DNA of 64,000 nucleotides from Proteus mirabilis ATCC 29906 (GTDB lineage Bacteria > Pseudomonadota > Gammaproteobacteria > Enterobacterales > Enterobacteriaceae): positions 104,514-168,513 of the forward strand of contig NZ_GG668582.1 of assembly GCF_000160755.1 (NCBI RefSeq). Reading direction: 5' to 3'. Positions 30,977 through 39,418 of the stretch are shown one piece after another. Position numbers and translations under genes: made by a program. The notes beneath the pieces were generated by a model that was given only the letters and a program-made list of their open reading frames with translations, was not told the origin of the DNA and ran no database searches. Numbering within the stretch: position 1 is the first letter of the stretch; every line of letters starts with the position of its first letter.

Positions 30977-32329
30977 TTAAAATTGTTTTTCTAATTTAAA
31001 TAAGACTTCATGCTGCTGATATTGATATAACCAATCCACATTGCTTAATCTACGGGTATAACTTAATTCTATTGCTGGATAAAACCCCCAGATAATAGGT
31101 GCTTTATTTTTAATAGTTGTTGTAAAAACAAAGCCATTATCTTCTCTTTTCTTATTTAATAATGGATTATAATTATTAAAACTTTTAAATTGATATTGTA
31201 AAGAAAGAGAAACTTGCCAATTTTTTGGTAATAAGTAATAAACACCCGTTTTTATATCATATTGCTGATAATTTAATAAAGTATTTTTTTTACGACTACT
31301 ATAATAGTTTAATTGATTAACTAATTGAACATTCTCTGCTAATGTATAGTAATAGCTAATAGCATATATCTGCTTATGATTATTTAAGTTTATTAATTCT
31401 TTATTATATTTCTTTATATAATAATTTATAGATAAATTAATAGAATGATATTTATTAATGGAGAAAAATAGCCCGGTATATACCCCAATAGATTGATACT
31501 CAAACGCCTTTTTAGGTAATTTTATTTCATAATAAGGAGATAAGGTCCACCGATAATCCTTTTTTTGGTACTGATAACTTAATTGAGTATATAAATGTGT
31601 AAAATTAGCTTGTTTATATGCAAAATAATCACGGTAGCGTGCTGAAAAATAGCCTGATAGGGTATTATTAGCGTAAATAAAAGTGGGCTGATAGAAAGAA
31701 AAAAGATGACTAACCCCCATCGATGCTATAGGTTGAGCGCCTTTTCTGGTCATGATGACTTGCGTTGATTGCGAAACAATTTGCTCATCAAGATAAGGTG
31801 CATGATTAATATTATCATCATAAAAAAAACTGATTTGATAAAAACGCCTAGCTTTAAAATAATCGTTAAGCTGTTTCTGATAATAGATAATTGCTTGATT
31901 AATGGTAGGTGATAATCCCGATAAACGACTTAATTGATTTAGCTGGTATTGTGCTTTTTTATATTCTCCTTGAGAAAAGTAGAGCTGAATTAGGCCAGTT
32001 TGTGCCGGAATAAAATCTGCTTGCTGCTTAAGTTGCTGCTGATAATAAAATTCAGCTTGTAAGAAATTACCATTCTTCTGTGCTAATAGTGCTTGAGCAT
32101 AATAGACTAATAAAGTTTCGTGTAATGGTAATTGCTGATAATTAACTAGTAGTTTTTCCGCTTGATACCACTGCTGTTGCTGTAAATGATGATACAGTTG
32201 TTGACCTAATTGAGCGACCTTCTCTTTATTAAGTGACTCTTGATTAGGTTGTGTTGCCGCCCCCTGTGACGAATGAAATAAGATATTAATAATAAATAAT
32301 GACTTTATTAGCCTTTGATAATAACGCAT
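30977..32329 (-). CDS. Slam-family (type XI secretion) outer-membrane protein
   Basis: A 450-residue protein. It has a signal peptide ending near SSQGAAT, an N-terminal TPR-rich periplasmic domain (about 35-165, many Q, Y and A repeats such as LLVYYAQALLAQKNGNFLQA), and a C-terminal beta-barrel of about 14 strands rich in alternating Y and S, ending EVLFKLEKQF. This is the architecture of surface lipoprotein assembly modulators (Slam, DUF560), which export TbpB-like or hemophilin-like cargo. Its cargo is probably the gene immediately upstream, from which it is separated by a terminator. Confidence 0.85.
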   Translation of the reverse strand: MRYYQRLIKSLFIINILFHSSQGAATQPNQESLNKEKVAQLGQQLYHHLQQQQWYQAEKLLVNYQQLPLHETLLVYYAQALLAQKNGNFLQAEFYYQQQLKQQADFIPAQTGLIQLYFSQGEYKKAQYQLNQLSRLSGLSPTINQAIIYYQKQLNDYFKARRFYQISFFYDDNINHAPYLDEQIVSQSTQVIMTRKGAQPIASMGVSHLFSFYQPTFIYANNTLSGYFSARYRDYFAYKQANFTHLYTQLSYQYQKKDYRWTLSPYYEIKLPKKAFEYQSIGVYTGLFFSINKYHSINLSINYYIKKYNKELINLNNHKQIYAISYYYTLAENVQLVNQLNYYSSRKKNTLLNYQQYDIKTGVYYLLPKNWQVSLSLQYQFKSFNNYNPLLNKKREDNGFVFTTTIKNKAPIIWGFYPAIELSYTRRLSNVDWLYQYQQHEVLFKLEKQF

Positions 32330-32383
32330 GGTTTATCCTTATAATAACAATAGATCTATTCCTTACAATCCGTTTTTTAAGGC

Positions 32384-32421
32384 AAAAAAAAACAGATAAC
32401 CGTATATTTGATTATCTGTTG
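32384..32421 (-). terminator. intergenic terminator/attenuator between cargo and Slam genes
   Basis: Read leftward, AACAGATAATC pairs with the complementary GGTTATCTGTT and is followed by nine T residues. It lies between the cargo stop and the Slam start. It would make cargo mRNA more abundant than the secretion and receptor mRNAs. Confidence 0.8.
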
Positions 32422-32503
32422 CTAAAAACTAGCTTAATGACCACTAATACCACGTATGTAAAAGGACTAAATTGTTTTTAAGCTCCGAACTTAAAACCTA
32501 ACG

Positions 32504-33316
32504 TTAAGAGGCTTCTGCACTATCTGTTACGCTATCTGTTGCAGTATCTACTTCAGCACTATTTTTGCTTCCCCCAAAACCAATATCTTTAGTATGATCG
32601 GTGTGGAAGACGACAATACCTGCCAATGTTTCAGCATTTTCACCAAAGAACGCCCCTTCAACAATACCGGATGTGGTATCTTCTTTTGCATCTGCAGAGA
32701 AAGTTACTTGGTTATTTGCGGTATAAATATTGCCACGTTCTAACTCGACAGTACGTAGGTTATTAGCCAGTGAGCCACCAATTGTCTTTTGTGAAAAATC
32801 AACATCAAAAGTACCAGACAGTAAATTATCACCACTATATTGACTGATACCTGTTACGGTATAAGTTGCACTGTCTGTCGGTAGCGTACTAGTAACCTCT
32901 TTACCTACATAATAAGACTGATGAGTGATATCTGTAACAGAGGCTGTTTTTGCCCAAGTACCAAAATAGACATTGGCATCAGTCACCTGTGAAAAATGAA
33001 ATACCCCCATATTACTATGGCTAGCTGGTGTATTTTCATTGGGTTGTATTGTATAAACACCATGGCTATCCGCCCCACCACTCATATTATTTGGTGTTAA
33101 TGACGCAAAACCAATTTTTTTCCCTCCATATAGATTAGAAATACCGACACCCGGCTCCCCACCTGCTGATTGATGAGGGCCACGAGTCACGGGATCACTC
33201 GCCCCCACACTCATGGTGGTTAAAGGGCCACTTTGATTAGAATGGATTTCTGCTTGTGCCATACTTATGCTAGATAAAACAAATAGAGTACCCGTAAAAA
33301 TGTTTATTTTTGTCAT
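32504..33316 (-). CDS. secreted TbpB-barrel protein, hemophilin-like Slam cargo
   Basis: A 270-residue exported protein with a signal peptide cleaved near SMAQA/E and no lipobox cysteine, so it is probably released rather than lipid-anchored. The C-terminal part has the TbpB-type eight-strand barrel signature EGAFFGENAETLAGIVVF (about 226-243) and strands such as LLSGTFDVDFSQKTIGGSL. The N-terminal half would be the ligand-binding handle. Hemophilins (HphA and relatives) share this size, fold and gene neighbourhood. Heme binding is inferred. The acidic tail is rich in T, D and S. Confidence 0.8.
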   Translation of the reverse strand: MTKINIFTGTLFVLSSISMAQAEIHSNQSGPLTTMSVGASDPVTRGPHQSAGGEPGVGISNLYGGKKIGFASLTPNNMSGGADSHGVYTIQPNENTPASHSNMGVFHFSQVTDANVYFGTWAKTASVTDITHQSYYVGKEVTSTLPTDSATYTVTGISQYSGDNLLSGTFDVDFSQKTIGGSLANNLRTVELERGNIYTANNQVTFSADAKEDTTSGIVEGAFFGENAETLAGIVVFHTDHTKDIGFGGSKNSAEVDTATDSVTDSAEAS

Positions 33317-33730
33317 AATAACTTCCTTATTATTTATTACATAAGATCATAATTTATTATCACTAATAAATTATCCATGAGAGAGATATTTTAATTCTCT
33401 CTTTCTTACTCAATATTAAAACAAGGCAAGTACCTTTCTTGAGTTGACTGCCCTTTGATATTAAACATTCTTATTTTATTGTAAATAGATCTTTTAAAGC
33501 ACGCTAATTCCCATTAAATACATTTAACAAAACAAAAATCATTTAACTTAATGTTTTAAATTATTTTTTATCATAAAGCTTAAATAAAACCTTTATAAAC
33601 TTATGTTTATTTTTTGTGAGAGTGATCTCAGTTGATTATTCCTATTTATTTTAAAACTAATTAATATTTAATAGAGACTAAAATTTGAAATATAATATTT
33701 ATATTAAAAGAAATAAAGAAAGCTAATTGT
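33317..33730. other. intergenic region upstream of cargo gene
   Basis: A 414-base, very AT-rich gap between the cargo gene and the end of the lysR gene. It must hold the promoter of the leftward heme-type cluster. A loose AT-rich dyad near 33343-33375 could be a Fur site, but I cannot call it with confidence. No gene is seen. Confidence 0.4.
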
Positions 33731-34618
33731 TTATTTAATATCAATTTTTTCAGTAATTATTTTAATAAAAAGATCACGTTCTTTATTTTTAATATTACTA
33801 TTCCAAATTACACCAATTTTCCATTGTGTGTATAACCCAGATAGAGGTAACAATGTGACTCTTTGTTTATCACAAATTAATTGCGCGCTTTTAGGCACTA
33901 ATGCTATCCCTAATCCAGCCGCGACTAGCGCTAATTGGGTCTGAATATCTTGAGATTGCTGTAATAAACGCGGTGCTAGTTTATGCTGTTGTAAAAAAGC
34001 ATGTATCTGCTGATACAGTTTTTTCCCTTTTTCTGGAGCAAGTAAAATAAGCCCTAATGAGTCGAAATAATGTAATGGGTTATAATCTGCCTCCAACACC
34101 GTAATATGTTGTGTTGCAATAGCTAACATCAGTTGCTCTTGTGTCAACGCTATCCCTTGTAAAGGGGGCATAACGGGTAAACGAGAAAAAGCCACATCAA
34201 GTTCACCCATTAATAATTTTTCTTCCATTTTATGAGAAGACATATCATCAATATTGACGCTAATATTTGGCTCAATTTGATTAAATCTCGCCAATAGTGA
34301 AGTAATAAAACTTAATGATGACAGACCGAATCCCGCATAAAGTGAGACTTTTTGTGGCTCAACTAATTGACGAGCTTGTTTTTCTAAAATATGGGATTCC
34401 CGTAATACCACTTGAGCTTGATTGAGTAAATATTGTCCTTCTTGCGTGAGCTTTGCACCATGGCGACCACGCTCAAACAACACGATATCCAGTTGTGATT
34501 CCAACGTTTTAATCTGTTTAGTTAATGCAGGTTGGCTAATACAAAGCTGTTTGGAAGCTTCACCAAAGTGCCCTGTATCAGCTAACACCACAAAAGCATT
34601 TAATAAACGTGTATCCAT
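33731..34618 (-). CDS. LysR-family transcriptional regulator
   Basis: A 295-residue LysR-type regulator with the N-terminal winged helix-turn-helix (LNAFVVLADTGHFGEASKQL, then ISQPALTKQIKTLESQLDIVLFERGRHGAKLT) and a periplasmic-binding-like effector domain from about residue 90 (VSLYAGFGLSSLSF, ALVAAGLGIALVPKSA). Its effector and targets are unknown. It follows the nitrilase-family gene on the same strand by 124 bases and may regulate it, or the genes to its left. Confidence 0.9.
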   Translation of the reverse strand: MDTRLLNAFVVLADTGHFGEASKQLCISQPALTKQIKTLESQLDIVLFERGRHGAKLTQEGQYLLNQAQVVLRESHILEKQARQLVEPQKVSLYAGFGLSSLSFITSLLARFNQIEPNISVNIDDMSSHKMEEKLLMGELDVAFSRLPVMPPLQGIALTQEQLMLAIATQHITVLEADYNPLHYFDSLGLILLAPEKGKKLYQQIHAFLQQHKLAPRLLQQSQDIQTQLALVAAGLGIALVPKSAQLICDKQRVTLLPLSGLYTQWKIGVIWNSNIKNKERDLFIKIITEKIDIK

Positions 34619-34742
34619 TATTTATCATCAAACCTATATTAGTTTCTTTTATTATTCTAACATAAAATAAATTAGTAAAATTAATATTAGGTGTTAATCT
34701 TTTGTCTGATAAATAATTATGCTCTTTTTATAATTATCTCTA

Positions 34743-35714
34743 TTAGTCCTTGTTACCAAAACGAACGGAAATCGGATCTTGTTCATTACCTTGTCGAGTG
34801 GTGAGGATCTGATATAGCTCTGGTCTTCTGCCCGTTAACCAGCGTCTCCCTGTTGATTCAGGCAAAAGCGTTAAATCAATATCCGTGACGACCATATCGT
34901 CTTCTATCGCACAGCTTTCTTTTACAATACGTCCATAAGGATCGATAACCATCGCATTACCCGTTCTCACCTCTTCTTCATCACGCCCAACCCCATTACT
35001 GAAGATGATAAACATACCATTATCGTGAGCTCTAGCAGGTAACCAGCGCATTAGCCATCCTTTGCCATGTTCACCTTGAAAAGCAGCTTGTAACGCTTGT
35101 GGATCTTGCTGACGATTTTCCCACAACGCCATTGGAATAGGTTTCATGCTGTGTGGACTACGAGAGTGGGTTCCGCCAGTTTGATGAGGAGCCAATAAAA
35201 TATCTGCCCCTAATAACGCCGTCGCCCGTGCGTTCTCAACTAAATTATTATCCCAGCAAATTAAAATACCCATTTTAATCCCCCATGGGGTATCAAATAC
35301 GGTGTATTGATCTCCGCTACAAATAACCGGATGTTCAAATGCATGCAATTTACGATGTTTTTGTAATGAACCATCAGGCATACAAACAACCCAAGTATTA
35401 TACAAATTATTATTGTTATCCCGTTCAATTAATCCAACACCAATAGCCATTGCATACTGTTGTGCTTTTTGTTTAATGGATTTTAATGATGCGCTATCAG
35501 CCAGTTTTTCACTTAATGCATAAACCTGTTGCGCCGGTAATTTAGGGACATGCCAGTATCCCGTGATACACATTTCAGGAAATACTAGAAGATTCACTTT
35601 TTCACTGGCAGCCATCTCAATAAACTGATGTATTTTGGCTAAATTATAATCTTTATCATTAGCCTTATGTTGTAGTTGTACGCTTGCAACACGTAATGTC
35701 GTTAATGGGTTCAT
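34743..35714 (-). CDS. nitrilase-superfamily carbon-nitrogen hydrolase
   Basis: A 323-residue member of the nitrilase/amidase superfamily. The catalytic triad is visible: glutamate in LLVFPEMCITGY (E47), lysine in LQKHRKLHAFEH, and cysteine in MGILICWDNNLVENAR. It is cytoplasmic by appearance, with no signal peptide. Such enzymes hydrolyse amides, nitriles or carbamoyl compounds; the substrate cannot be inferred here. The nearby LysR gene may be its regulator. Confidence 0.88.
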   Translation of the reverse strand: MNPLTTLRVASVQLQHKANDKDYNLAKIHQFIEMAASEKVNLLVFPEMCITGYWHVPKLPAQQVYALSEKLADSASLKSIKQKAQQYAMAIGVGLIERDNNNNLYNTWVVCMPDGSLQKHRKLHAFEHPVICSGDQYTVFDTPWGIKMGILICWDNNLVENARATALLGADILLAPHQTGGTHSRSPHSMKPIPMALWENRQQDPQALQAAFQGEHGKGWLMRWLPARAHDNGMFIIFSNGVGRDEEEVRTGNAMVIDPYGRIVKESCAIEDDMVVTDIDLTLLPESTGRRWLTGRRPELYQILTTRQGNEQDPISVRFGNKD

Positions 35715-35921
35715 AAACGGTTACCTCTACACTGTCTTATTTATCACCTTTATTATCTTAAACTTTTTTTTTGTCCAAAATATAATCAATTATTTTCTGT
35801 TTTTAATAACCTTTTGGAATGGAAAGGGATAAGCATCAGAAATGGCACGCTGTTATAGCGTTATTTTACGGAATAACCCCCTAGTTTTCTGGCATCATAA
35901 TAGTAATAAAAAGGAGTATTT

Positions 35922-36464
35922 ATGTTGGCTAGAGCCTTGTTTATCCCTCTTTCATTCCCTTTACTCGCCTTATCTTGCTATTGTTGGGCAGGAAATGGTC
36001 TGGTGGATAGAACATGGACAGCTTCAGGAATGGATAGCTATAGTTATCGCCAAGCGCTAAGGCAACCAACGGTTGGCTCACGTTATACTCTTTTTAATAT
36101 TACACCCGATATGCCAACGCCAGGTGGCACGAGTCCTGTTGGTACTAAAGGAATTCGCTATATTGCGATGAAATATGGCCCTTATGGGCAACCTGAACAC
36201 TATAAAACCTACCAAGTGATGTTCTCTCACTATTCCACCACCACCACACGTAAAGTTCGTTATTTAGGTGAGTTATATACCGTTGTAGGTGATATTTATT
36301 TAATCGATCCTGCTGCTACCACCAATGAATGGCAACGCGGTCGTAGCCAAATAGTTGAAGAGTATTATGAGATTTTAGATACACATGGAAATAGGACAGG
36401 CAAAGGATTGCGTTTTAACCGCTGGGATAGACCTATAAATATAACAAATTGGTCTACATATTAA
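35922..36464 (+). CDS. exported protein of unknown function
   Basis: A 180-residue protein I do not recognise. It has a signal peptide (MLARALFIPLSFPLLALSCY, cleavage near CWAG/N), then a soluble domain rich in Y, T and R with motifs such as GIRYIAMKYGPYGQPEHYKTYQ and VGDIYLIDPAATTNEWQRGR. It has no cysteines after the signal region and no membrane segment. An AAGGAG site precedes the ATG. It stands alone between unrelated genes, bordered downstream by about 290 AT-rich bases, and may be an acquired orphan. Confidence 0.75.
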   Translation: MLARALFIPLSFPLLALSCYCWAGNGLVDRTWTASGMDSYSYRQALRQPTVGSRYTLFNITPDMPTPGGTSPVGTKGIRYIAMKYGPYGQPEHYKTYQVMFSHYSTTTTRKVRYLGELYTVVGDIYLIDPAATTNEWQRGRSQIVEEYYEILDTHGNRTGKGLRFNRWDRPINITNWSTY

Positions 36465-36755
36465 TATATATTTAATTTCTCATCTTTTTATTAATTCTCT
36501 CTTAATGTCAATATTGCTTTCTCTTCTATAATAGTTTTTTTATTCTATAAAGCTTATCTAGAAAGCCATTGATTCTATATAAAAAAATGATAATACAACA
36601 AAGAATATATCTGTATTCTTTTGTATTTTTGTTTTCTATAAATACATAAAAACATTAAGGCTAAATTAATAAAAAATTAATTTCTCCTAAGGCAAAATTA
36701 TATAAATAAAAATTTATATTTATCTTACTTAAATATTTAAAATAAACAGTTGCAT

Positions 36756-37631
36756 ATGAAAATTTTAGAATATTATTTCAAACAATTACGCACGCTCGCA
36801 CAGCCAGATCGTGTTTATCTAAAAAATAAATTTATTCGTAACTTAGGTTATCAACCTAATTTTCGCCACCCCATGTCATTGAATGAAAAAATCAATGCAC
36901 GTATGTTATTTGATAGAGATCCTATCTATACACGCTTAGCAGATAAAATCAGTGTCAGGGAGTATGTAAAAGAAAAGATAGGCGAAAAATATCTGGTCAA
37001 AATCCTTAATACTTATCGCCATCCAAATGAAATCGAACTTAATACACTACCTAACCGTTTCGTATTAAAATGTAATCATGACAGTGGCAGTACTATTATT
37101 TGCCTTGATAAATCTCAATTTGATTTGGAGATGGCAAAAAAGAAACTTAATTTTCATTTAAAGAGAAATCTCTACCACGTTACTCGTGAATGGCATTATA
37201 AAAATATTAGTGCGCAAATTATCTGTGAAGAGTATATCGACCTTTTTGATACTCAATGTCCGATGATCCCAACCACATGCCGTATCCACTGTTTTCATGG
37301 TCAGCCTCATTATGCGGAAATTGATATTTCGGATACAAAGGGATGCGAGTATATCAATGTTTATGATACACAATGGCAATTACAGCCTTTTACTTTAGAA
37401 GATCCCAATACCCCAGAATATATTGAAAAACCGCTACAATTTGACAATATGCTCACATTAGCCAACAAATTAGCTAACGGTTTTGCCTATTGTCGGGTCG
37501 ATTTTTTAATGTCAGAAACCACACTACTGTTTAGTGAAATGACCTTTACCCCCAATGCAGGGCGCATTCCCATTAAACCAAAAGAGTGGGACTATAAATT
37601 AGGTGAACTATGGACACCTATTGCTTCTTAA
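36756..37631 (+). CDS. TupA-like ATP-grasp family protein
   Basis: A 291-residue protein resembling the TupA-like ATP-grasp family. Features are FRHPMSLNEKINARMLFDRD near the N-terminus, LADKISVREYVKEKIGEKYLV, the nucleotide-binding segment NRFVLKCNHDSGSTIICLDK, the EEYID strand and the metal-binding FAYCRVDFLMS...LLFSEMTFTPNAG. Relatives occur in polysaccharide and teichuronopeptide loci, where they join amino acids or peptides to sugars. The TTG at 36750 is in frame; the ATG at 36756 is preferred. It is followed by a GNAT gene 10 bases on. Confidence 0.78.
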   Translation: MKILEYYFKQLRTLAQPDRVYLKNKFIRNLGYQPNFRHPMSLNEKINARMLFDRDPIYTRLADKISVREYVKEKIGEKYLVKILNTYRHPNEIELNTLPNRFVLKCNHDSGSTIICLDKSQFDLEMAKKKLNFHLKRNLYHVTREWHYKNISAQIICEEYIDLFDTQCPMIPTTCRIHCFHGQPHYAEIDISDTKGCEYINVYDTQWQLQPFTLEDPNTPEYIEKPLQFDNMLTLANKLANGFAYCRVDFLMSETTLLFSEMTFTPNAGRIPIKPKEWDYKLGELWTPIAS

Positions 37632-37641
37632 CAAAAGGTAT

Positions 37642-38412
37642 ATGTATATCATGAATATATTTATCACCGATTTTTACCATCGCAACGATTTGTTAGATAA
37701 AGCAGAAGCCATGATAGCCAACCATTGGCCTGCTTTTATGATGGGAACTTCTGTTGATGATAGCTATTGGGAACGCTTATATGATGTGCCTTTTTCCCAT
37801 TACCAATTTATGGCGGTATTAAAAACGCAAACAGAAGAAAAGGTTATCGGTGTAATTAACTCCATTGCGTTACCTTGGCAAACCAACTCTCTCAACGATT
37901 TACCGGATGAAGGTTGGGATCGTGTTTTTCAGCTAGGCATGGAGGCTGAAGAACAACAATTACCTTGCCATCTTATTTCTGCTTTGTCGGTTACTATCGA
38001 TCATCATTATCGGGGGAAAGGTATTGCTCAACGCTTAATTAATACCTTAAAGGAGCATGCAAAAAAACAAGGTTACCTCGGTGTTGCTGTACCTGTACGC
38101 CCTACATTAAAACATTGTTATCCATTGCACTCTTTTGCTGAATATTGCCAATGGAAAAACGATAATAATGAGCCTTTTGATCCTTGGATACGTACACATT
38201 GGCGCTTAGGTGCCACCACGATCAAAATTGCCCCACAGTCTATGAAAATTGAAGCACCGACAGAAAAATGGCAACAATGGACTTCATTACGATTTCCTGT
38301 CAGTGGTGACTACACCATTCCTATGGGGCTGGCACCGTTAAATATCGATATTCAACGTCAATATGGTGTCTATCTGGAACCCAACCTTTGGATGTTTCAC
38401 CGCATACGTTAA
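37642..38412 (+). CDS. GNAT-family N-acetyltransferase
   Basis: A protein of about 256 residues with a GNAT core: [20 protein letters not shown] provides the acetyl-CoA pyrophosphate-binding loop (RGKGIA). The C-terminal third is unusual and does not resemble common GNATs ([20 protein letters not shown]). The open frame extends back into the ATP-grasp gene. ATG codons at 37642 and 37651 follow an AAAGG, and one of these is likely used. Coupling with the ATP-grasp gene suggests a shared pathway, possibly modification of a sugar amine or amino acid. Confidence 0.78.
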   Translation: MYIMNIFITDFYHRNDLLDKAEAMIANHWPAFMMGTSVDDSYWERLYDVPFSHYQFMAVLKTQTEEKVIGVINSIALPWQTNSLNDLPDEGWDRVFQLGMEAEEQQLPCHLISALSVTIDHHYRGKGIAQRLINTLKEHAKKQGYLGVAVPVRPTLKHCYPLHSFAEYCQWKNDNNEPFDPWIRTHWRLGATTIKIAPQSMKIEAPTEKWQQWTSLRFPVSGDYTIPMGLAPLNIDIQRQYGVYLEPNLWMFHRIR

Positions 38413-39239
38413 TCAGTGAGTCGTTGTGGATGAGTAAAAACAGTTGCTCTTCCACGGCGACAAAAACCCACCAGCGTCAAATTATATTGATTCGCCACTT
38501 CAACGGCGAGTGAGGTAGCAGCGGAAACCGCAAATAAAATTTCGGCACCACACATTGCTGATTTTTGCACCATTTCATAACTTGCACGACTTGATACTAA
38601 TATTGCACCCTCTGTCCACTTTTGTTGTGTTTTTAAGCCAATCAACTTATCAAGAGCTACATGGCGCCCGACATCTTCGCAACCACCTTGTAATTGCCCC
38701 TCAGGAGATAGCCAAGCTGCGGCATGAGTACATCCTGTTAGCTCGCCAATTTCCTGTACGGTTTTTAGTTGCTCGAGTGCGTTATCAAGCAAAGAGAGTG
38801 AAAATGTTTGTGTAAAAGGTAATGGGGCTATAGGGCGAAAAATTTCTGCTAATTGTTCTGTACCACAAATACCGCATCCGGTGCGCCCCGCCATACTACG
38901 ACGTCGCTCTTTTAATTGCATAAAGCGCCGACTTGATAATTCAATTTGTACTTCTGTGCCACCATGGCAACTTTCAACGATTTCAATACTGCGAATTTCG
39001 TTAGAAGATCCTATAATGCCTTCAGATAAGGAAAATCCGACAGCAAATAACTCTAAATTTTTAGGGCTTGCCATCATAACAACGTGAGATATTCCGTTGT
39101 ACACTAATGCAACTGGAACTTCGAGTGCAATATAATCCTGCTCTGCTTGGTTAAGGGAGCCTTTGTGTTGCACAGTTGTTTGATCTATGCCAACAATTAC
39201 ACGTTTAGTTAACAAGTTTGTCGATTTTGTTTCATCCAT
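38409..39239 (-). CDS. fdhD: formate dehydrogenase sulfurtransferase FdhD
   Basis: FdhD transfers sulfur from IscS to the molybdenum cofactor before its insertion into formate dehydrogenases. The 276-residue protein has the essential cysteine pair in [15 protein letters not shown], plus [14 protein letters not shown] and [18 protein letters not shown]. It is divergent from fdoG, the arrangement found in E. coli. Its 3' end overlaps the end of the GNAT gene by four bases. Confidence 0.96.
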   Translation of the reverse strand: MDETKSTNLLTKRVIVGIDQTTVQHKGSLNQAEQDYIALEVPVALVYNGISHVVMMASPKNLELFAVGFSLSEGIIGSSNEIRSIEIVESCHGGTEVQIELSSRRFMQLKERRRSMAGRTGCGICGTEQLAEIFRPIAPLPFTQTFSLSLLDNALEQLKTVQEIGELTGCTHAAAWLSPEGQLQGGCEDVGRHVALDKLIGLKTQQKWTEGAILVSSRASYEMVQKSAMCGAEILFAVSAATSLAVEVANQYNLTLVGFCRRGRATVFTHPQRLTD

Positions 39240-39303
39240 AAGATGAATTCCTAATTTTATTAATACATAATAACAATACGGGTAAAACGATTTTACACTA
39301 CCT

Positions 39304-39340
39304 ATCAGGCAATGAACCTGATCCTATTAAGGATAATAGG
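39304..39340 (+). promoter_or_regulatory. two tandem hairpins upstream of fdoG
   Basis: ATCAGG/CCTGAT (39304-39322) is followed directly by CCTATTA/TAATAGG (39323-39340) in the fdhD-fdoG gap. They may fold in the fdoG leader or serve as regulator sites. I cannot assign them to a known motif. Confidence 0.35.
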
Positions 39341-39418
39341 AATAAAAAAACAATCAGCTCCTGTTTTCGTGAAGAAAATCAGAGTCAGTAAAAGCAATGT
39401 ATGATGAGGAGAGACCCC

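Noticed and set aside
33343..33375. Fur box upstream of the hemophilin-like gene
   Set aside because: Only a loose AT-rich dyad is seen; in DNA this AT-rich such a match is not convincing.
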